Shown in pieces: positions 49,394 to 61,573 of a stretch of 64,000 nt of DNA; the stretch's first letter is position 1, and each line of letters starts with the position of its first letter. The position numbers and the translations under genes are program-made. Source of the DNA: JAWXCE01 sp033764775 (GTDB lineage: Bacteria; Pseudomonadota; Alphaproteobacteria; Rhizobiales; Rhodomicrobiaceae); the NCBI GenBank assembly GCA_033764775.1, contig JANRIQ010000032.1:62001-126000 (forward strand), in the 5' to 3' direction. The notes under the pieces are model-generated. The model was not told the DNA's origin and did no database searches. It was given only the letters and a program-made list of their open reading frames with translations.

Positions 49394-50151
49394 CTAGTTT
49401 TTTAGCCTGTAGCCGGTGCGAAAAATCCACCACACGGCGATCAGGCACGCCGCGAAAAACGCGAGCGTCATGCCCAAACTGACCGCGACGTTCACATCGG
49501 CGACGCCGTAAAAACTCCAGCGGAACGCGCTGATGAGATAGACGATGGGGTTGAACAGCGTCACCGTCTGCGCGGCCTCCGGCAGCACGTTGATCGAGTA
49601 GAACGCGCCGCCCAGGAAAGTCAGCGGCGTGATGACGAGGAGCGGCACGAACTGCAGCTTCTCGAAGCCGTCGGCCCACACGCCGATGATGAAGCCGAGC
49701 AGGCTGAACGTCACCGCCGTCAGCACGAGGAAGAACACCATGAACAGCGGATGCTCGATGCGTAAGGGAACGAACAGGTTCGCCGTCAGCATGATCACCG
49801 CCGCGATGATGAGCGATTTCGTCGCCGCCGCGCCGACATAGCCGATGACGATCTCCAGCGGCGAGATGGGCGCGGACAAGATTTCGTAGATCGTGCCGGT
49901 GAATTTCGGGAAGTAGATGCCGAACGAGCCGTTGGACACGCTCTCCGTCAGCACCGTGAGCATGATGAGACCCGGCACGATGAACGCGCCGTAGCTCACG
50001 CCGTCGATCTCGGCGATGCGCGAGCCGATCGCCGCGCCGAACACGATGAAGTACAGCGACGTGGTCAGCACCGGCGCAGCCAAGCTCTGGAACAGCGTGC
50101 GTGTCCAGCGCGCCATCTCGAAAGCGTAGATCGCCTGGATCGCTCTCACAT

Positions 50152-50155
<4 letters not shown>
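49394..50155 (-). CDS. ABC-2 type transporter permease, YadH-like
   Basis: Membrane protein of 253 aa with six hydrophobic segments and the ABC-2 signature region GGAFYSINVLPEAAQTVTLF...NPIVYLI near residues 180-205. Length and pairing match E. coli YadH/NodJ-type exporters. It is encoded 4 bases overlapping the ATPase gene. The exported substrate is unknown. Confidence 0.92.
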
Positions 50156-51078
<923 letters not shown>

Positions 51079-51157
51079 AGGGAAACCTGAGAAACGGCCG
51101 TTTAGGTTAAGCCGTTACGCCTTCTAGCAGAATCGGCGGCCGCCCCCGCGACAAGAT

Positions 51158-52504
51158 TTAGTGAGCGGCGACCCGGATCGCTTCGGCGATGTCGCCCACC
51201 ACGGACTGCACGAGCGTCTCGTCGTCAGCCTCCGCCATCACGCGGATGACCGGCTCCGTGCCGGACGGGCGAATGACGAGGCGGCCGGCATTGCCCAGGC
51301 GCGCGCGGTTTCTCTCGATCACCGCCTTGACGGCATCGTCCTCCAGCGGTTTGTTGCCGTTGTAGCGCACGTTTTTCAGCAGCTGCGGCAACGCGGTGAA
51401 CCGCTTGCACACCTCACTCACGGGCTTCTGGCCGGTCACAACGACGCTGAGAATTTGCAGCGCGGTGACGAGGCCGTCGCCGGTCGTGGAATGGTCGGAG
51501 AGCACCACATGGCCGGACTGTTCGCCGCCCACATTGTAGCCGTCGCGGCGCATGCGCTCGACCACGTAACGGTCGCCGACCGGCGTTCGCACCAGTTCGA
51601 GGCCGAGGCCGCTCAAGTAACGCTCCAGCCCAAAGTTCGACATCACCGTCGCGACGACGCCCGGTTTGGCCAGCCGATCCGAGGCGCGCCAGCTGTCGGC
51701 GATCACCGCGAGGATCTGGTCGCCGTCCACCACCGCGCCCTTCTCGTCCGCGATGATGACCCTGTCGGCGTCGCCGTCAAGCGCGATGCCGATGTCGGCG
51801 CGCATCTCGCGCACCTTGTCGCAGAGCGCAGCGGGCGCGGTCGAACCGCAGTCCTTGTTGATGTTGAAGCCGTCCGGATCGACGCCGAGCGGGATGACCT
51901 CGGCGCCCAGCTCCCATAATGCTTCGGGCGCCACCTTGTACGCGGCGCCGTTGGCGCAGTCGATGACGACGCGCAGGCCGTCCAGCCGGATGGATTTGTC
52001 GAGCGTCCGCTTGGCGAATTCGATGTAGCGGTCGTGCACGCCGTCGACGCGTCGGGCGCGGCCGATTTTGTCCGGCGCCGCCAGCAGCTCGCTGAGGCCG
52101 TTCTCAACGTTGCGCTCGATAGCCAATTCGATTTCGTCAGACAGCTTGTAGCCGTCCGGCCCGAACAGCTTGATGCCGTTGTCCTGATAGGGGTTGTGCG
52201 AGGCGGAGATCATCACGCCCAGATCAGCGCGCAAGGATCGGGTGAGCATGGCGACGGCCGGGGTCGGCATCGGGCCGAGCAGGAACACATCCAGCCCGAC
52301 GCTGGTGAACCCGGCGACCATCGCGCTCTCGATCGTGTAGCCGGAAAGCCGCGTGTCCTTGCCGATCACCACGCGGTGGCGGTGCGCGCCCTTGGTGAAC
52401 ACGTAGCCCGCCGCCATGCCGATCTTCATCGCCATCTCTGCGGTCATCGGGTGCGTATTGGCCTGCCCCCTGACGCCGTCCGTGCCGAATAGTTTGCGAG
52501 ACAT
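51158..52504 (-). CDS. glmM: Phosphoglucosamine mutase
   Basis: Enzyme of 448 aa that converts glucosamine-6-P to glucosamine-1-P for peptidoglycan and lipopolysaccharide precursors. It begins MSRKLFGTDGVRGQANTHPM; the phosphoserine is near residue 100 in ISASHNPYQDNGIK; the metal loop is DGDADRVI; the phosphate loop is RPSGTEPVIRVMAE. The ATG at 52504 has a GAGGGGATC site. It ends the block that begins with tolQ. Confidence 0.97.
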   Translation of the reverse strand: MSRKLFGTDGVRGQANTHPMTAEMAMKIGMAAGYVFTKGAHRHRVVIGKDTRLSGYTIESAMVAGFTSVGLDVFLLGPMPTPAVAMLTRSLRADLGVMISASHNPYQDNGIKLFGPDGYKLSDEIELAIERNVENGLSELLAAPDKIGRARRVDGVHDRYIEFAKRTLDKSIRLDGLRVVIDCANGAAYKVAPEALWELGAEVIPLGVDPDGFNINKDCGSTAPAALCDKVREMRADIGIALDGDADRVIIADEKGAVVDGDQILAVIADSWRASDRLAKPGVVATVMSNFGLERYLSGLGLELVRTPVGDRYVVERMRRDGYNVGGEQSGHVVLSDHSTTGDGLVTALQILSVVVTGQKPVSEVCKRFTALPQLLKNVRYNGNKPLEDDAVKAVIERNRARLGNAGRLVIRPSGTEPVIRVMAEADDETLVQSVVGDIAEAIRVAAH

Positions 52505-52654
52505 GATCCCCTCCAACGCAGAACATTTTTTAGGAGCTGAACGCCGTCGCGCCTGGGCGCGCCAAAGATGCAAAAGTATTCACCAGTGATGCGATTCGCG
52601 CCACATCCCAGCAGCGATAGCGGCTTCAACAAATGTTTCCAAATTTTTAACCGC

Positions 52655-53722
52655 TCAGGCCAGGTTTTCGCCCATGCTGGCCGCGCGCCACACTGTGAGC
52701 GCTTGCCGTGTGGCGGCCACATTGTGCACACGGACGATCTGAACGCCCTGGCTGGCGGCGTGGGCGGCGGCGGCGGCGCTGCCGAAGTCGCGCTTCTGCG
52801 GATCAGGCTCGTTGGCGAGTTGGCCCGTCACGCCCTTGCGCGACACGCCGATCAGCACGGGCGCGCCGAGGCCGTGCAGCATGGCGACGCCCTCCATCAA
52901 GGCCAGGTTGTGGTCGAAAGTCTTGCCGAAGCCGATGCCCGGATCGACGATGATCGCCTCGCGGGGGACGCCAGCCGCAGCGGCCGCCTTGATGCGCGCC
53001 TCCAGATGATCGTAAACCTCCAGCAGCACGTCGGCGTAGGTCGGGTTGTCCTGCATGGTCTGCGGCGTGCCTTGCGCGTGCATGAGGATGACGGGCGCTC
53101 GCAACGCGCCCGCCGCGCCGAGGCTGTCGGGGTCGTGGGTGAGGGCGGAAACGTCGTTGATGATCGCGGCGCCCGCCGCGACCGCCTCTCGCATGATCGC
53201 CGTCTTGCGCGTGTCGATGGAGATCGGGGCCGGCGCGCCTCGCAGGGCGGCGATGACCGGCATGACGCGCGCGCGCTCATCCTCCAGGCTGACGAGCGCC
53301 GCGCCGGGCCGGGTGCTTTCCCCGCCCACGTCGATGATGTCTGCTCCCTCGGCAATCAGTCCCCGCGCGTGGGATGCGGCGGCCTCGGGAGCGTCGTGCC
53401 GCCCGCCGTCCGAAAAGCTGTCCGGCGTGACGTTGAGAATGCCCATGATGCGGGGGCGGCTCCAGTCGATGCCGGCGATGGGCGGGCGCGGGGCGGTGAT
53501 GCGCGCGAGCAGCGACTGCAGCGCCGGTTCCTCGATGGCGGCTATGGTGGAGGCGCGGGCGACCGCGCGTTTCGTCGCGCCGGGCCGGCCCTCGATGATT
53601 TCGGCGGCCAGAAACGCGCCGGGGCCGCCGGACAAGGGAAGCGCAAGGCCGTCCTCCACCGCGCGGACAGCCGTTTTGCCCCAGATGACGCCGAGGGGCC
53701 GGAGATAGAGTTGATCCGCCAC
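52655..53722 (-). CDS. folP: Dihydropteroate synthase
   Basis: Protein of 355 aa, about 70 residues longer at the N terminus than E. coli FolP. The core shows IMGILNVTPDSFSDGG near residue 92, DIIDVGGESTRPGA, SIDTRK, INDVSAL, DPGIGFGKTFDHNL, GVSRKG and VRVHNVA. It joins 4-aminobenzoate to the pterin, so it acts downstream of the PabBC fusion at 39.5 kb. The start is a GTG with GGGAACCTCCC ahead. The TIM barrel is complete; the long N-terminal part is common in the group but of unclear use. Confidence 0.95.
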   Translation of the reverse strand: MADQLYLRPLGVIWGKTAVRAVEDGLALPLSGGPGAFLAAEIIEGRPGATKRAVARASTIAAIEEPALQSLLARITAPRPPIAGIDWSRPRIMGILNVTPDSFSDGGRHDAPEAAASHARGLIAEGADIIDVGGESTRPGAALVSLEDERARVMPVIAALRGAPAPISIDTRKTAIMREAVAAGAAIINDVSALTHDPDSLGAAGALRAPVILMHAQGTPQTMQDNPTYADVLLEVYDHLEARIKAAAAAGVPREAIIVDPGIGFGKTFDHNLALMEGVAMLHGLGAPVLIGVSRKGVTGQLANEPDPQKRDFGSAAAAAHAASQGVQIVRVHNVAATRQALTVWRAASMGENLA

Positions 53723-53796
53723 GGGAGGTTCCCGACGTTGAGGGGTTGACGCTGGCCGGCTTGTCAGGCGCGCCCTTCTATGCCAAGTCCGGCCGC

Positions 53797-54372
53797 ATGA
53801 ATCCAGACAAAACGCCGCCGCTCGATCGCCTTGTGACGCCGCGGCGCATCGGGGCGGCGCTCGGCGTCGTCGCCGCGCTCGACGTTTACATTCTCGCCGT
53901 CAGCGCGCCGAGGCTGCGTGCGCTGGCGGGCGGCCGCGAATTGCCGGAGTTGCGCGGCGCATATCCGGTCGAAAAAGCGCGCGCGTTTTTCGCAGCGCTC
54001 GGCGATGAGGGACGATGGCTTTATGGATGGGGGCATCTGGCGCCGGATACGGCGCTCGCGCTGGTCGAAGGGGCGGCGCTGTGCGCGATCGTGGCGTGCT
54101 TCACGCGGGTAGGGGCGCGATTTGCGCTGCGGGTGTCGGCGCGGACGCGGGCGGCGCTGCTTGCAGGGCCGCTCCTTTACGCCGCCGCCGATGTGACCGA
54201 GAACGCGCTGCTGGCGGCGGGGATCGTCGCATGGCCGGAGACGCCAGCCGCGCTTCTGGCGGCGGCGAGCGCGGCGACGTCGGCGAAATGGGCGCTCTCG
54301 GTCGTGGCGCTCGGCGGCGTTACTGCGGTTGTCGCCGCGGCCGTGGCGTTGGGCGCAAAAAAGCCGCGCTGA
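53797..54372 (+). CDS. Membrane protein of unknown function
   Basis: Protein of 191 aa from the ATG at 53797, with no strong ribosome site. Four hydrophobic segments lie at about 17-35, 84-104, 120-150 and 160-185. The segment RGAYPVEKARAFFAALGDEG is hydrophilic. It is the only plus-strand gene between ftsH and folP, breaking an otherwise co-directional block. The composition is Ala-rich, and no family is recognised. Confidence 0.55.
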   Translation: MNPDKTPPLDRLVTPRRIGAALGVVAALDVYILAVSAPRLRALAGGRELPELRGAYPVEKARAFFAALGDEGRWLYGWGHLAPDTALALVEGAALCAIVACFTRVGARFALRVSARTRAALLAGPLLYAAADVTENALLAAGIVAWPETPAALLAAASAATSAKWALSVVALGGVTAVVAAAVALGAKKPR

Positions 54373-54416
54373 GTTGCGTCAGCGCGGCTGGTCTTCGGCG
54401 AGTTGGCAGGCCGGCG

Positions 54417-56351
<1,935 letters not shown>

Positions 56352-56480
56352 GGAACGCCTTTTGTTGGCCGCCCGCCGCCGTCGTCTCGGATTGCGCGCC
56401 GTCTGGGAACAGATGAACCCTTAAGATAAGGCCGCACGCACCGATTGCCAAGCAAATGCCGGGTATTTCTCGAGGATACC

Positions 56481-57800
56481 TTAAATCGCGCCCGGAAGGA
56501 TCACTCGCGCGGGCGGAAAAGCGCGCAATTCGGCGCGGCAGAAGCGCGCGAGAGCGTGCGAACCTGCGTCCGGCGCGGCGGCTGCGACCGGCGCGGCGAC
56601 GAGACGGCCGGCGGCGAAAAAGGCGGGGGTGGCGCGGAGAACGTCCCGCGGCGGCGCGGTTTTCAGGCCCGGCAGGTCGCGCGCGTGCGCACCGAGCGCG
56701 GCGACGCTGACCGGCTCCGGGCATTCCGGCGCCAGCGATACGAGGAAGCGGCCGTCCCAGACCGCGCTCGCGCCGGGCTGAAGTGTGATGACGTGGCCGC
56801 GCATGCGCCCCTCCTCGCGGCGCACCGAGACGCGGTCGGCGGAAAGCTCGATGACGCAGCCGCCCAAGGTGCGCTTGCCGCGTCGCCCGGCCTGCAACTG
56901 CGCGCACGAGGCCTCGACCTTGGACAGTCGCGGCTGCCCGCCGCCGCTCACCTGCTCAAGCGCCTCCGTCATGGCGTGGATGACGATCTCGGCGGGCGAG
57001 GCGCGGAAGGCGGCGGCGTCGAATTCAAGCCAGCCCTCCGGATGCAGCACGCCGGCCGCCGCACGCCATTCCGCGGCGAGGATGTGCAGGGCGCGGCGGG
57101 CGCGGCCAAGGCGAGCGGCGGAGGCGGCGATGGCCCGCGCATCCACGCCAAGGCCGCGCAGCGTTCTCAAGGCGCGGCGAATCCGCACGCGCTCGAAGCG
57201 CACGTCCTCGTTGGAGGGATCGGTCATCCAGCGCTCCCCACGCCGGCGCAGATAGGCCGTGATCTCGGCCTTAGACACGCTAAGAAACGGGCGCACGAGG
57301 TCTACTCCCTCGCAGAGCGGCGTGACGATGGCCATGGCGGAAAGCCCATCGACCCCGCCGCCGCGGGCTAGGCGCATGAGCACGGTCTCGGCCTGATCGT
57401 CCAGCGTGTGGCCGGTCGCCACGGCCGTGTAACCGCCCGCGCGGGCGAAATCGGCGATGAGCGCGTAGCGAGCGGCGCGCGCCGCGTTTTGGACGCCGGC
57501 CGCGGGTTTCGCCGCGTCCCAGTTGAGCGTGTGGTGGGGCAGGCCCAGCCGCGCGGCCGCTTCGGCGACGAACGCCGCTTCGGACGCGGAGGCCCGCCGC
57601 AACCGATGATCGACGGTCACCACGCACGCCTCGCGATCGCGCGCCGCCGCCCACCGCCCCGCCGCGATCATCAGGGCGAGGCTGTCAGGCCCGCCCGACG
57701 CGGCGATGATGAAGCGGCGATGCTGAGCGAGCGGCCTCAGCGTGGCGTTGATCGCCGCCGCATCGGCGAGCGCGGAGCCTCGGGTCGGGCCGCGCCGCAC
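56481..57800 (-). CDS. tilS: tRNA(Ile)-lysidine synthase
   Basis: Protein of 439 aa of the N-type ATP-pyrophosphatase family. The P-loop is SGGPDS (35-40), followed by VVTVDHRLR, GHTLDDQAETVLMRLARG and RPFLSVSKAEITAYL. It modifies C34 of tRNA-Ile(CAU) so that it reads AUA. The start is a GTG 4 bases beyond the cpoB stop, without a ribosome site, so it is likely coupled to cpoB. Confidence 0.94.
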   Translation of the reverse strand: MRRGPTRGSALADAAAINATLRPLAQHRRFIIAASGGPDSLALMIAAGRWAAARDREACVVTVDHRLRRASASEAAFVAEAAARLGLPHHTLNWDAAKPAAGVQNAARAARYALIADFARAGGYTAVATGHTLDDQAETVLMRLARGGGVDGLSAMAIVTPLCEGVDLVRPFLSVSKAEITAYLRRRGERWMTDPSNEDVRFERVRIRRALRTLRGLGVDARAIAASAARLGRARRALHILAAEWRAAAGVLHPEGWLEFDAAAFRASPAEIVIHAMTEALEQVSGGGQPRLSKVEASCAQLQAGRRGKRTLGGCVIELSADRVSVRREEGRMRGHVITLQPGASAVWDGRFLVSLAPECPEPVSVAALGAHARDLPGLKTAPPRDVLRATPAFFAAGRLVAAPVAAAAPDAGSHALARFCRAELRAFPPARVILPGAI

Positions 57801-57804
57801 GGGA

Positions 57805-58827
57805 CTAACAGTTCGAGCGGCGTTTTTCGGCCTGCGCGCGCTGCATCACCGCCTGGACCGTCGGGAAGCGCTGTTCCAATTCGCGGAACGTGTCGCACGC
57901 TGCTGACCCTTCGCCAAGCCGTTTGAGCGAGATGCCGAGTTTCAGCAGGCTCTCCGGCGCTTTTTCGCTGGCGGGGTAGTTCGTGTAGCTTTTGAGGAAC
58001 AAATCCGCCGCCTGGCGATACTCGCCGGATACGAATGCGGTTTCCCCGAGCCAGAACTGCGCCGCGCCGGCCAGCGGGTCGTTGGGGTGCTGACGCAGGA
58101 ACTGGGTGAAATAGGTTTCGGCGGCGTCGTATTCGCGTTTCACGAGGCTGCCATAGGCCTGATCGTAAAGGCTGCGGGCCTCGGCCGACGATAGGCGGGA
58201 GGGTTGTGCGGCGTCAGGCCCAGGCGCGGCGCCGAACCCGGTCGCGGGAGGTGGAGAGCCTGCGAAACGGCGCGGCGGCTCAGCCGACGCGGCGGGGCCG
58301 GAACGGGGCGGAAAACCGTCTGGCTCAACCGTGGTCGATCCAAACCCTGAGCGATCCGGCGCGCCCAAGGCGGGGGGCCGCTCGACGGCGCGGTCAACGC
58401 CTCGGTCGGCGAAAGACGGAGGCGGCGCGCCACGCGGCGGAGCAGGGGATTCGCGGTCGATGCCGGCGGCGGGTGCGCCGCGCGGGGCGGTCGAGAACCC
58501 GAGTTGACGCTCCATCTGCTGGAGCTTTTGCGAGAGGTCGGCCACCTGGGCCGCAAGCGCGCGCACCTGCGCCTCCAGGTCGCCGCCCGCTGCATAACCG
58601 CCAGCGGCGCCGGACGAGGCGGAGCCGGAATTCGCGAGGCTTTCGAGCGCGGCCGTCTGCGACTGCAGGTCGACGATCTGCTCCTCCAGCTTGTCCATGC
58701 GACGGTCGAGCCCGGGTGCGCCGACGTCGGGCGCGGACGGCGCGCCGCCATAGCCTTGCGCCAGCGCGGCGCTCGGCAAGGCCGCCAGGCACATCAGACA
58801 TCCGAAAAGGAGGAGACAAACCCGCAT
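57805..58827 (-). CDS. cpoB: Cell division coordinator CpoB (YbgF)
   Basis: Periplasmic protein of 340 aa. The ATG at 58827 has GAGGGCGG ahead and opens a signal peptide (LLLFGCLMCLAALPSAALA). Coiled-coil segments lie at about 43-62 (RMDKLEEQIVDLQSQTAALE) and 86-110; a Pro/Gly-rich linker follows, and TPR repeats (about 215-335) include YDQAYGSLVKREYDAAETYF and AQFWLGETAFVSGEY. It links peptidoglycan synthesis with Tol-Pal constriction. It stands directly after pal. Confidence 0.94.
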   Translation of the reverse strand: MRVCLLLFGCLMCLAALPSAALAQGYGGAPSAPDVGAPGLDRRMDKLEEQIVDLQSQTAALESLANSGSASSGAAGGYAAGGDLEAQVRALAAQVADLSQKLQQMERQLGFSTAPRGAPAAGIDRESPAPPRGAPPPSFADRGVDRAVERPPALGAPDRSGFGSTTVEPDGFPPRSGPAASAEPPRRFAGSPPPATGFGAAPGPDAAQPSRLSSAEARSLYDQAYGSLVKREYDAAETYFTQFLRQHPNDPLAGAAQFWLGETAFVSGEYRQAADLFLKSYTNYPASEKAPESLLKLGISLKRLGEGSAACDTFRELEQRFPTVQAVMQRAQAEKRRSNC

Positions 58828-58915
58828 AACCGCCCTCAAACGTTGTTTGCGCCCTATTACGGCGCAGAAATCGTCAGCAATGAGGCGCAGTCGGGGCGGG
58901 CGCTTACGCCCCCGC

Positions 58916-59422
58916 TCAATACGATGCGACGGGGCCGCCGCGCGAATTCAGGACGGTGACGGCGCGCCGATTCTGCGACCAGCACGAGATGTTGTCGCAA
59001 ACGGCCACGGGGCGCTCCTTGCCGTAGGAGAGGGTCTGCACCCGGCCGGGGTTGACGCCCTGGGAGGCAAGAAACTGTTTGGCGGCCGTCGCGCGCTGGG
59101 CGCCGAGCCCGATGTTGTATTCGCGGGTGCCGCGCTCGTCGGCGTGCCCCTCGATGGTGATCGAGTAGTTGGGGTACTGGCGCAGCCAGCGGGCCTGGGC
59201 GGCGAGCGTCTGTTGCGCATCCGGCGAGAGCGAGACGCTGTCGGTGTCGAAATACACCGTATCGCCGACCTTCACTGTGAATTCGCGGGCGGAACCGGGC
59301 GTCACTGGGCCGTCGGCGCCGCCAAGGCCGAAGCCTGCGCCCTCGGGCGATTTCTGAGAGCAGCCTGCGACCAGGATCAGAATTGCGAGTACGGCTAAGC
59401 GCGAGGCCGTGCGTGTTTGCAT
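58916..59422 (-). CDS. pal: Peptidoglycan-associated lipoprotein Pal
   Basis: Outer-membrane lipoprotein of 168 aa. The lipobox LVAGC places the lipidated residue at Cys21. The OmpA-like domain (about 45-160) has VYFDTDSVSLSPDAQQTL, GHADERGTREYNIGLGAQRA and NRRAVTVL, which bind diaminopimelate of peptidoglycan. It interacts with TolB. Next on the minus strand is cpoB; upstream lie two micro-lipoprotein genes and tolB. Confidence 0.97.
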   Translation of the reverse strand: MQTRTASRLAVLAILILVAGCSQKSPEGAGFGLGGADGPVTPGSAREFTVKVGDTVYFDTDSVSLSPDAQQTLAAQARWLRQYPNYSITIEGHADERGTREYNIGLGAQRATAAKQFLASQGVNPGRVQTLSYGKERPVAVCDNISCWSQNRRAVTVLNSRGGPVASY

Positions 59423-59561
59423 ATCGCCACTCCGGTTTGTGGGCGGTTCAGCCGCCGCGTTGCGACGCAGCCAACCACAATACAGTTAATTCAACCTGAA
59501 ATTGGCGTTACGGTTCGGTGATTTTGTGGCGGTGCGCGGAAATCCGCCGCCGCGGGTTTAT

Positions 59562-59607
59562 AAAAAAACTGAAACGCCGTGTTCACCATCTTTCTGGTGG
59601 CACGGCG
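59562..59607 (-). terminator. Terminator-like hairpin after the micro-lipoprotein genes
   Basis: On the minus strand CGCCGTG/CACGGCG and CACCA/TGGTG form a stem with a short internal loop around GAAAGA, followed by TTTCAG and a run of seven T. It separates the micro-lipoprotein pair from pal. Confidence 0.75.
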
Positions 59608-59662
59608 CCTCAGCGTCAATATTACGAGACCAAGTCCCGAGATGTTCGTCAAAGATCGCCGA

Positions 59663-59782
59663 TTAACGAACGGAGACGATATCCGAAGCGCCGAGTTTCA
59701 TGGGCTCTTCTTTGCGGCAAGCGCCGAGAGCGACAGCGGCGATCACGGAAGCGGCGAGAACCACGACTTTGAAGCCTTTCAT
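59663..59782 (-). CDS. Micro-lipoprotein 2 (39 aa)
   Basis: A 39-codon gene with an AAGGAG ribosome site 7 bases before the ATG. The product has a signal segment (MKGFKVVVLAASVIAAVALG) with the lipobox LGAC, so Cys22 would be lipidated, leaving only CRKEEPMKLGAS and a short tail. It is a paralogue of the gene 59 bases upstream: both share MKG(F/L)K, ALGACRKE, EPMKLGA and end in VR. Too short for usual gene finders. Confidence 0.8.
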   Translation of the reverse strand: MKGFKVVVLAASVIAAVALGACRKEEPMKLGASDIVSVR

Positions 59783-59841
59783 GGCCCCACTCCTTATGAA
59801 AAAAATAACCCCGTACCGTACAGTGTCGTAGAGTTCAGCGA

Positions 59842-59970
59842 TTAGCGAACGTCAACAACAGCTGCGCCGAGTTTCATCGGCTCATGAGCGACTTCTTTGC
59901 GGCAAGCGCCGAGAGCGGCGGCGGCTGCAACGATCGTGGCGATGACGATAGCGCCTTTCAAACCCTTCAT
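59842..59970 (-). CDS. Micro-lipoprotein 1 (42 aa)
   Basis: A 42-codon gene with AGGAG 8 bases before the ATG. The signal segment begins MKGLKGAIVIATIVAAAAAL and the lipobox LGAC puts the lipidated residue at Cys23. The mature peptide of 20 residues begins CRKEVAHEPMKLGA and ends DVR. It is the first of the tandem pair between tolB and pal. The strong conservation of the mature CRKE...EPMKLGA part against a free signal part argues for selection on the peptide. It resembles the small alphaproteobacterial lipoproteins loosely called entericidin-like, but I cannot place it in a named family. Confidence 0.8.
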   Translation of the reverse strand: MKGLKGAIVIATIVAAAAALGACRKEVAHEPMKLGAAVVDVR

Positions 59971-60196
59971 GATCTTCTCTCCTCTGATTTAACGGCACGC
60001 GCCGTAACTTGGAATTACCGTTCCTCCACGTTGCGATCAAGAACAGACCCCGGAAACGCCCTAGTTTCCGAACCGCATGATGCGAAAATGCCACGACATT
60101 ACATAGGTGTGACACATTCGCGGCGACGGCTCGATGTTGTCGATCGGGCTCGCGCGCGCGGGTGTTCGGCGCGCTGGAAACGGCGGCGCCCGGAGC

Positions 60197-61528
60197 TTAG
60201 TTGATGATTGGCGACCAGGCTGGGTCTGACGCGAAGGTCGGCGTCGGCACCACCCTCTCGTTGTAGCCGGTGATGTCGATGGAGAACAGGCGGGGGCCGC
60301 CCTCCGGGCCGGGCAAGTCCCGGAAAAACATCAGGACGCGTCCGTTGGGCGCCCAGGTCGGCCCTTCGTTGTGATAGCCCTCGGTCAGCACCCGCTCGCC
60401 GCTGCCGTCGGGCGCCATGACGCCGATGAGGAAGCGCCCGCGCGAGCGTTTGGTGAAGGCGATGAGGTCTCCCCGGGGCGACCACACGGGCGTCGAGTAG
60501 GAGCCGTCGCCAAAGCTGATGCGGCGCTGGTCGGAGCCGTCGGCGTTCATCACGTAGAGCTGCTGCGTGCCTGTACGGTCCGACTCGAACACGATTCGCC
60601 GCCCGTCGGGCGCAAAGCACGGCCCCGTGTCGATGGAGGGCGAGTTGGTGAGGCGAAACTGCTGCCGGCTGCGCAGGTCGAGCACGAAGATGTTGGACGC
60701 CGCGCCCTCCTGCCGGCTGAAGATGATGGCCTTGCCGTCCGGCGAGAAGCGCGGGGCGAAGGTCATGCCGGGCAGATTGCCGACCACCTCCTCTTGCCCG
60801 GTCTCAAGGTCTCTCAGCATCACGCGCGGCTGCCCGTTGGCGTTGTAGGCCATGTAGGCGATTTCCTGGGTCGAGGGGCTGAATCGCGGCGTCACCACCA
60901 GGTTGCGGCCCCGGGTCAGCGCGCGCAGGTTTTGCCCGTCCTGATCCATAATGGCGAGGTTTTTCACCCGCGCGTTTTTCGGGCCGGACTCCTCGACGAA
61001 CACGATGCGGGTGTCGAAGTAGCCTTGTTCGCCGATCAGCCGCTTGTAGATCGCGTCCGAGATGATGTGCCCCACGCGGCGCCAGTTTGAGCCGGAGGCG
61101 AAAAACTGCTCGCCGGCGAGTTGGCGCCCGCCCAGCACGTCCCACAAGCGGAATTCGGCGCGGATGCGCCCGTCGCCCGCCTGGCCGACGCGCGCGACCA
61201 CGAGCGACTCCGCGTTGATCACCTTCCAGTCGTTGAAGCGTGGCGGACGATCGAGGCTCACGCCGCGCTCGATGAAGGCGGCGCGGTCGATGGGGCGGAA
61301 CAAGCCCGAGCGCTCCAGATTGGCGACGACGATGTCGGAGATTTGCTGGCCGAGCGTGCTGGGCGCGCCATCAAGACCCTGAAACTCGGGTATGGCGATG
61401 GGCAGCGGGCGCAGATTGCCGCGCGTGATGTCCAGCTCGACCGTGCGCGCCGGCGTCGCGCCGAGCCACATCGGCAGCACGGCGAGCCCGGCGAGAAGCA
61501 TCAGAGGTCGCTTGAGAGATGTGCTCAT
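60197..61528 (-). CDS. tolB: Tol-Pal system beta-propeller protein TolB
   Basis: Periplasmic protein of 443 aa. The signal peptide covers about residues 1-28. The N-terminal domain (30-160) is followed by a six-bladed propeller with repeated patterns such as FSPDGKAIIFSRQEG, FAPDGRRIVFESDRTG and WSPRGDLIAFTKRS. It interacts with Pal and TolA during outer-membrane constriction. It follows tolA in the same direction. Confidence 0.97.
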   Translation of the reverse strand: MSTSLKRPLMLLAGLAVLPMWLGATPARTVELDITRGNLRPLPIAIPEFQGLDGAPSTLGQQISDIVVANLERSGLFRPIDRAAFIERGVSLDRPPRFNDWKVINAESLVVARVGQAGDGRIRAEFRLWDVLGGRQLAGEQFFASGSNWRRVGHIISDAIYKRLIGEQGYFDTRIVFVEESGPKNARVKNLAIMDQDGQNLRALTRGRNLVVTPRFSPSTQEIAYMAYNANGQPRVMLRDLETGQEEVVGNLPGMTFAPRFSPDGKAIIFSRQEGAASNIFVLDLRSRQQFRLTNSPSIDTGPCFAPDGRRIVFESDRTGTQQLYVMNADGSDQRRISFGDGSYSTPVWSPRGDLIAFTKRSRGRFLIGVMAPDGSGERVLTEGYHNEGPTWAPNGRVLMFFRDLPGPEGGPRLFSIDITGYNERVVPTPTFASDPAWSPIIN

Positions 61529-61573
61529 TGGTCGTCCTCAAGGGCGAAGGCGGCGAATTTCAAATTCGCCATG

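Noticed and set aside
60061..60085. CGGAAAC/GTTTCCG inverted repeat upstream of the micro-lipoproteins as an EcfG stress promoter
   Set aside because: The GGAAC box with 16-17 base spacing to CGTT could not be found; the repeat alone is not enough.
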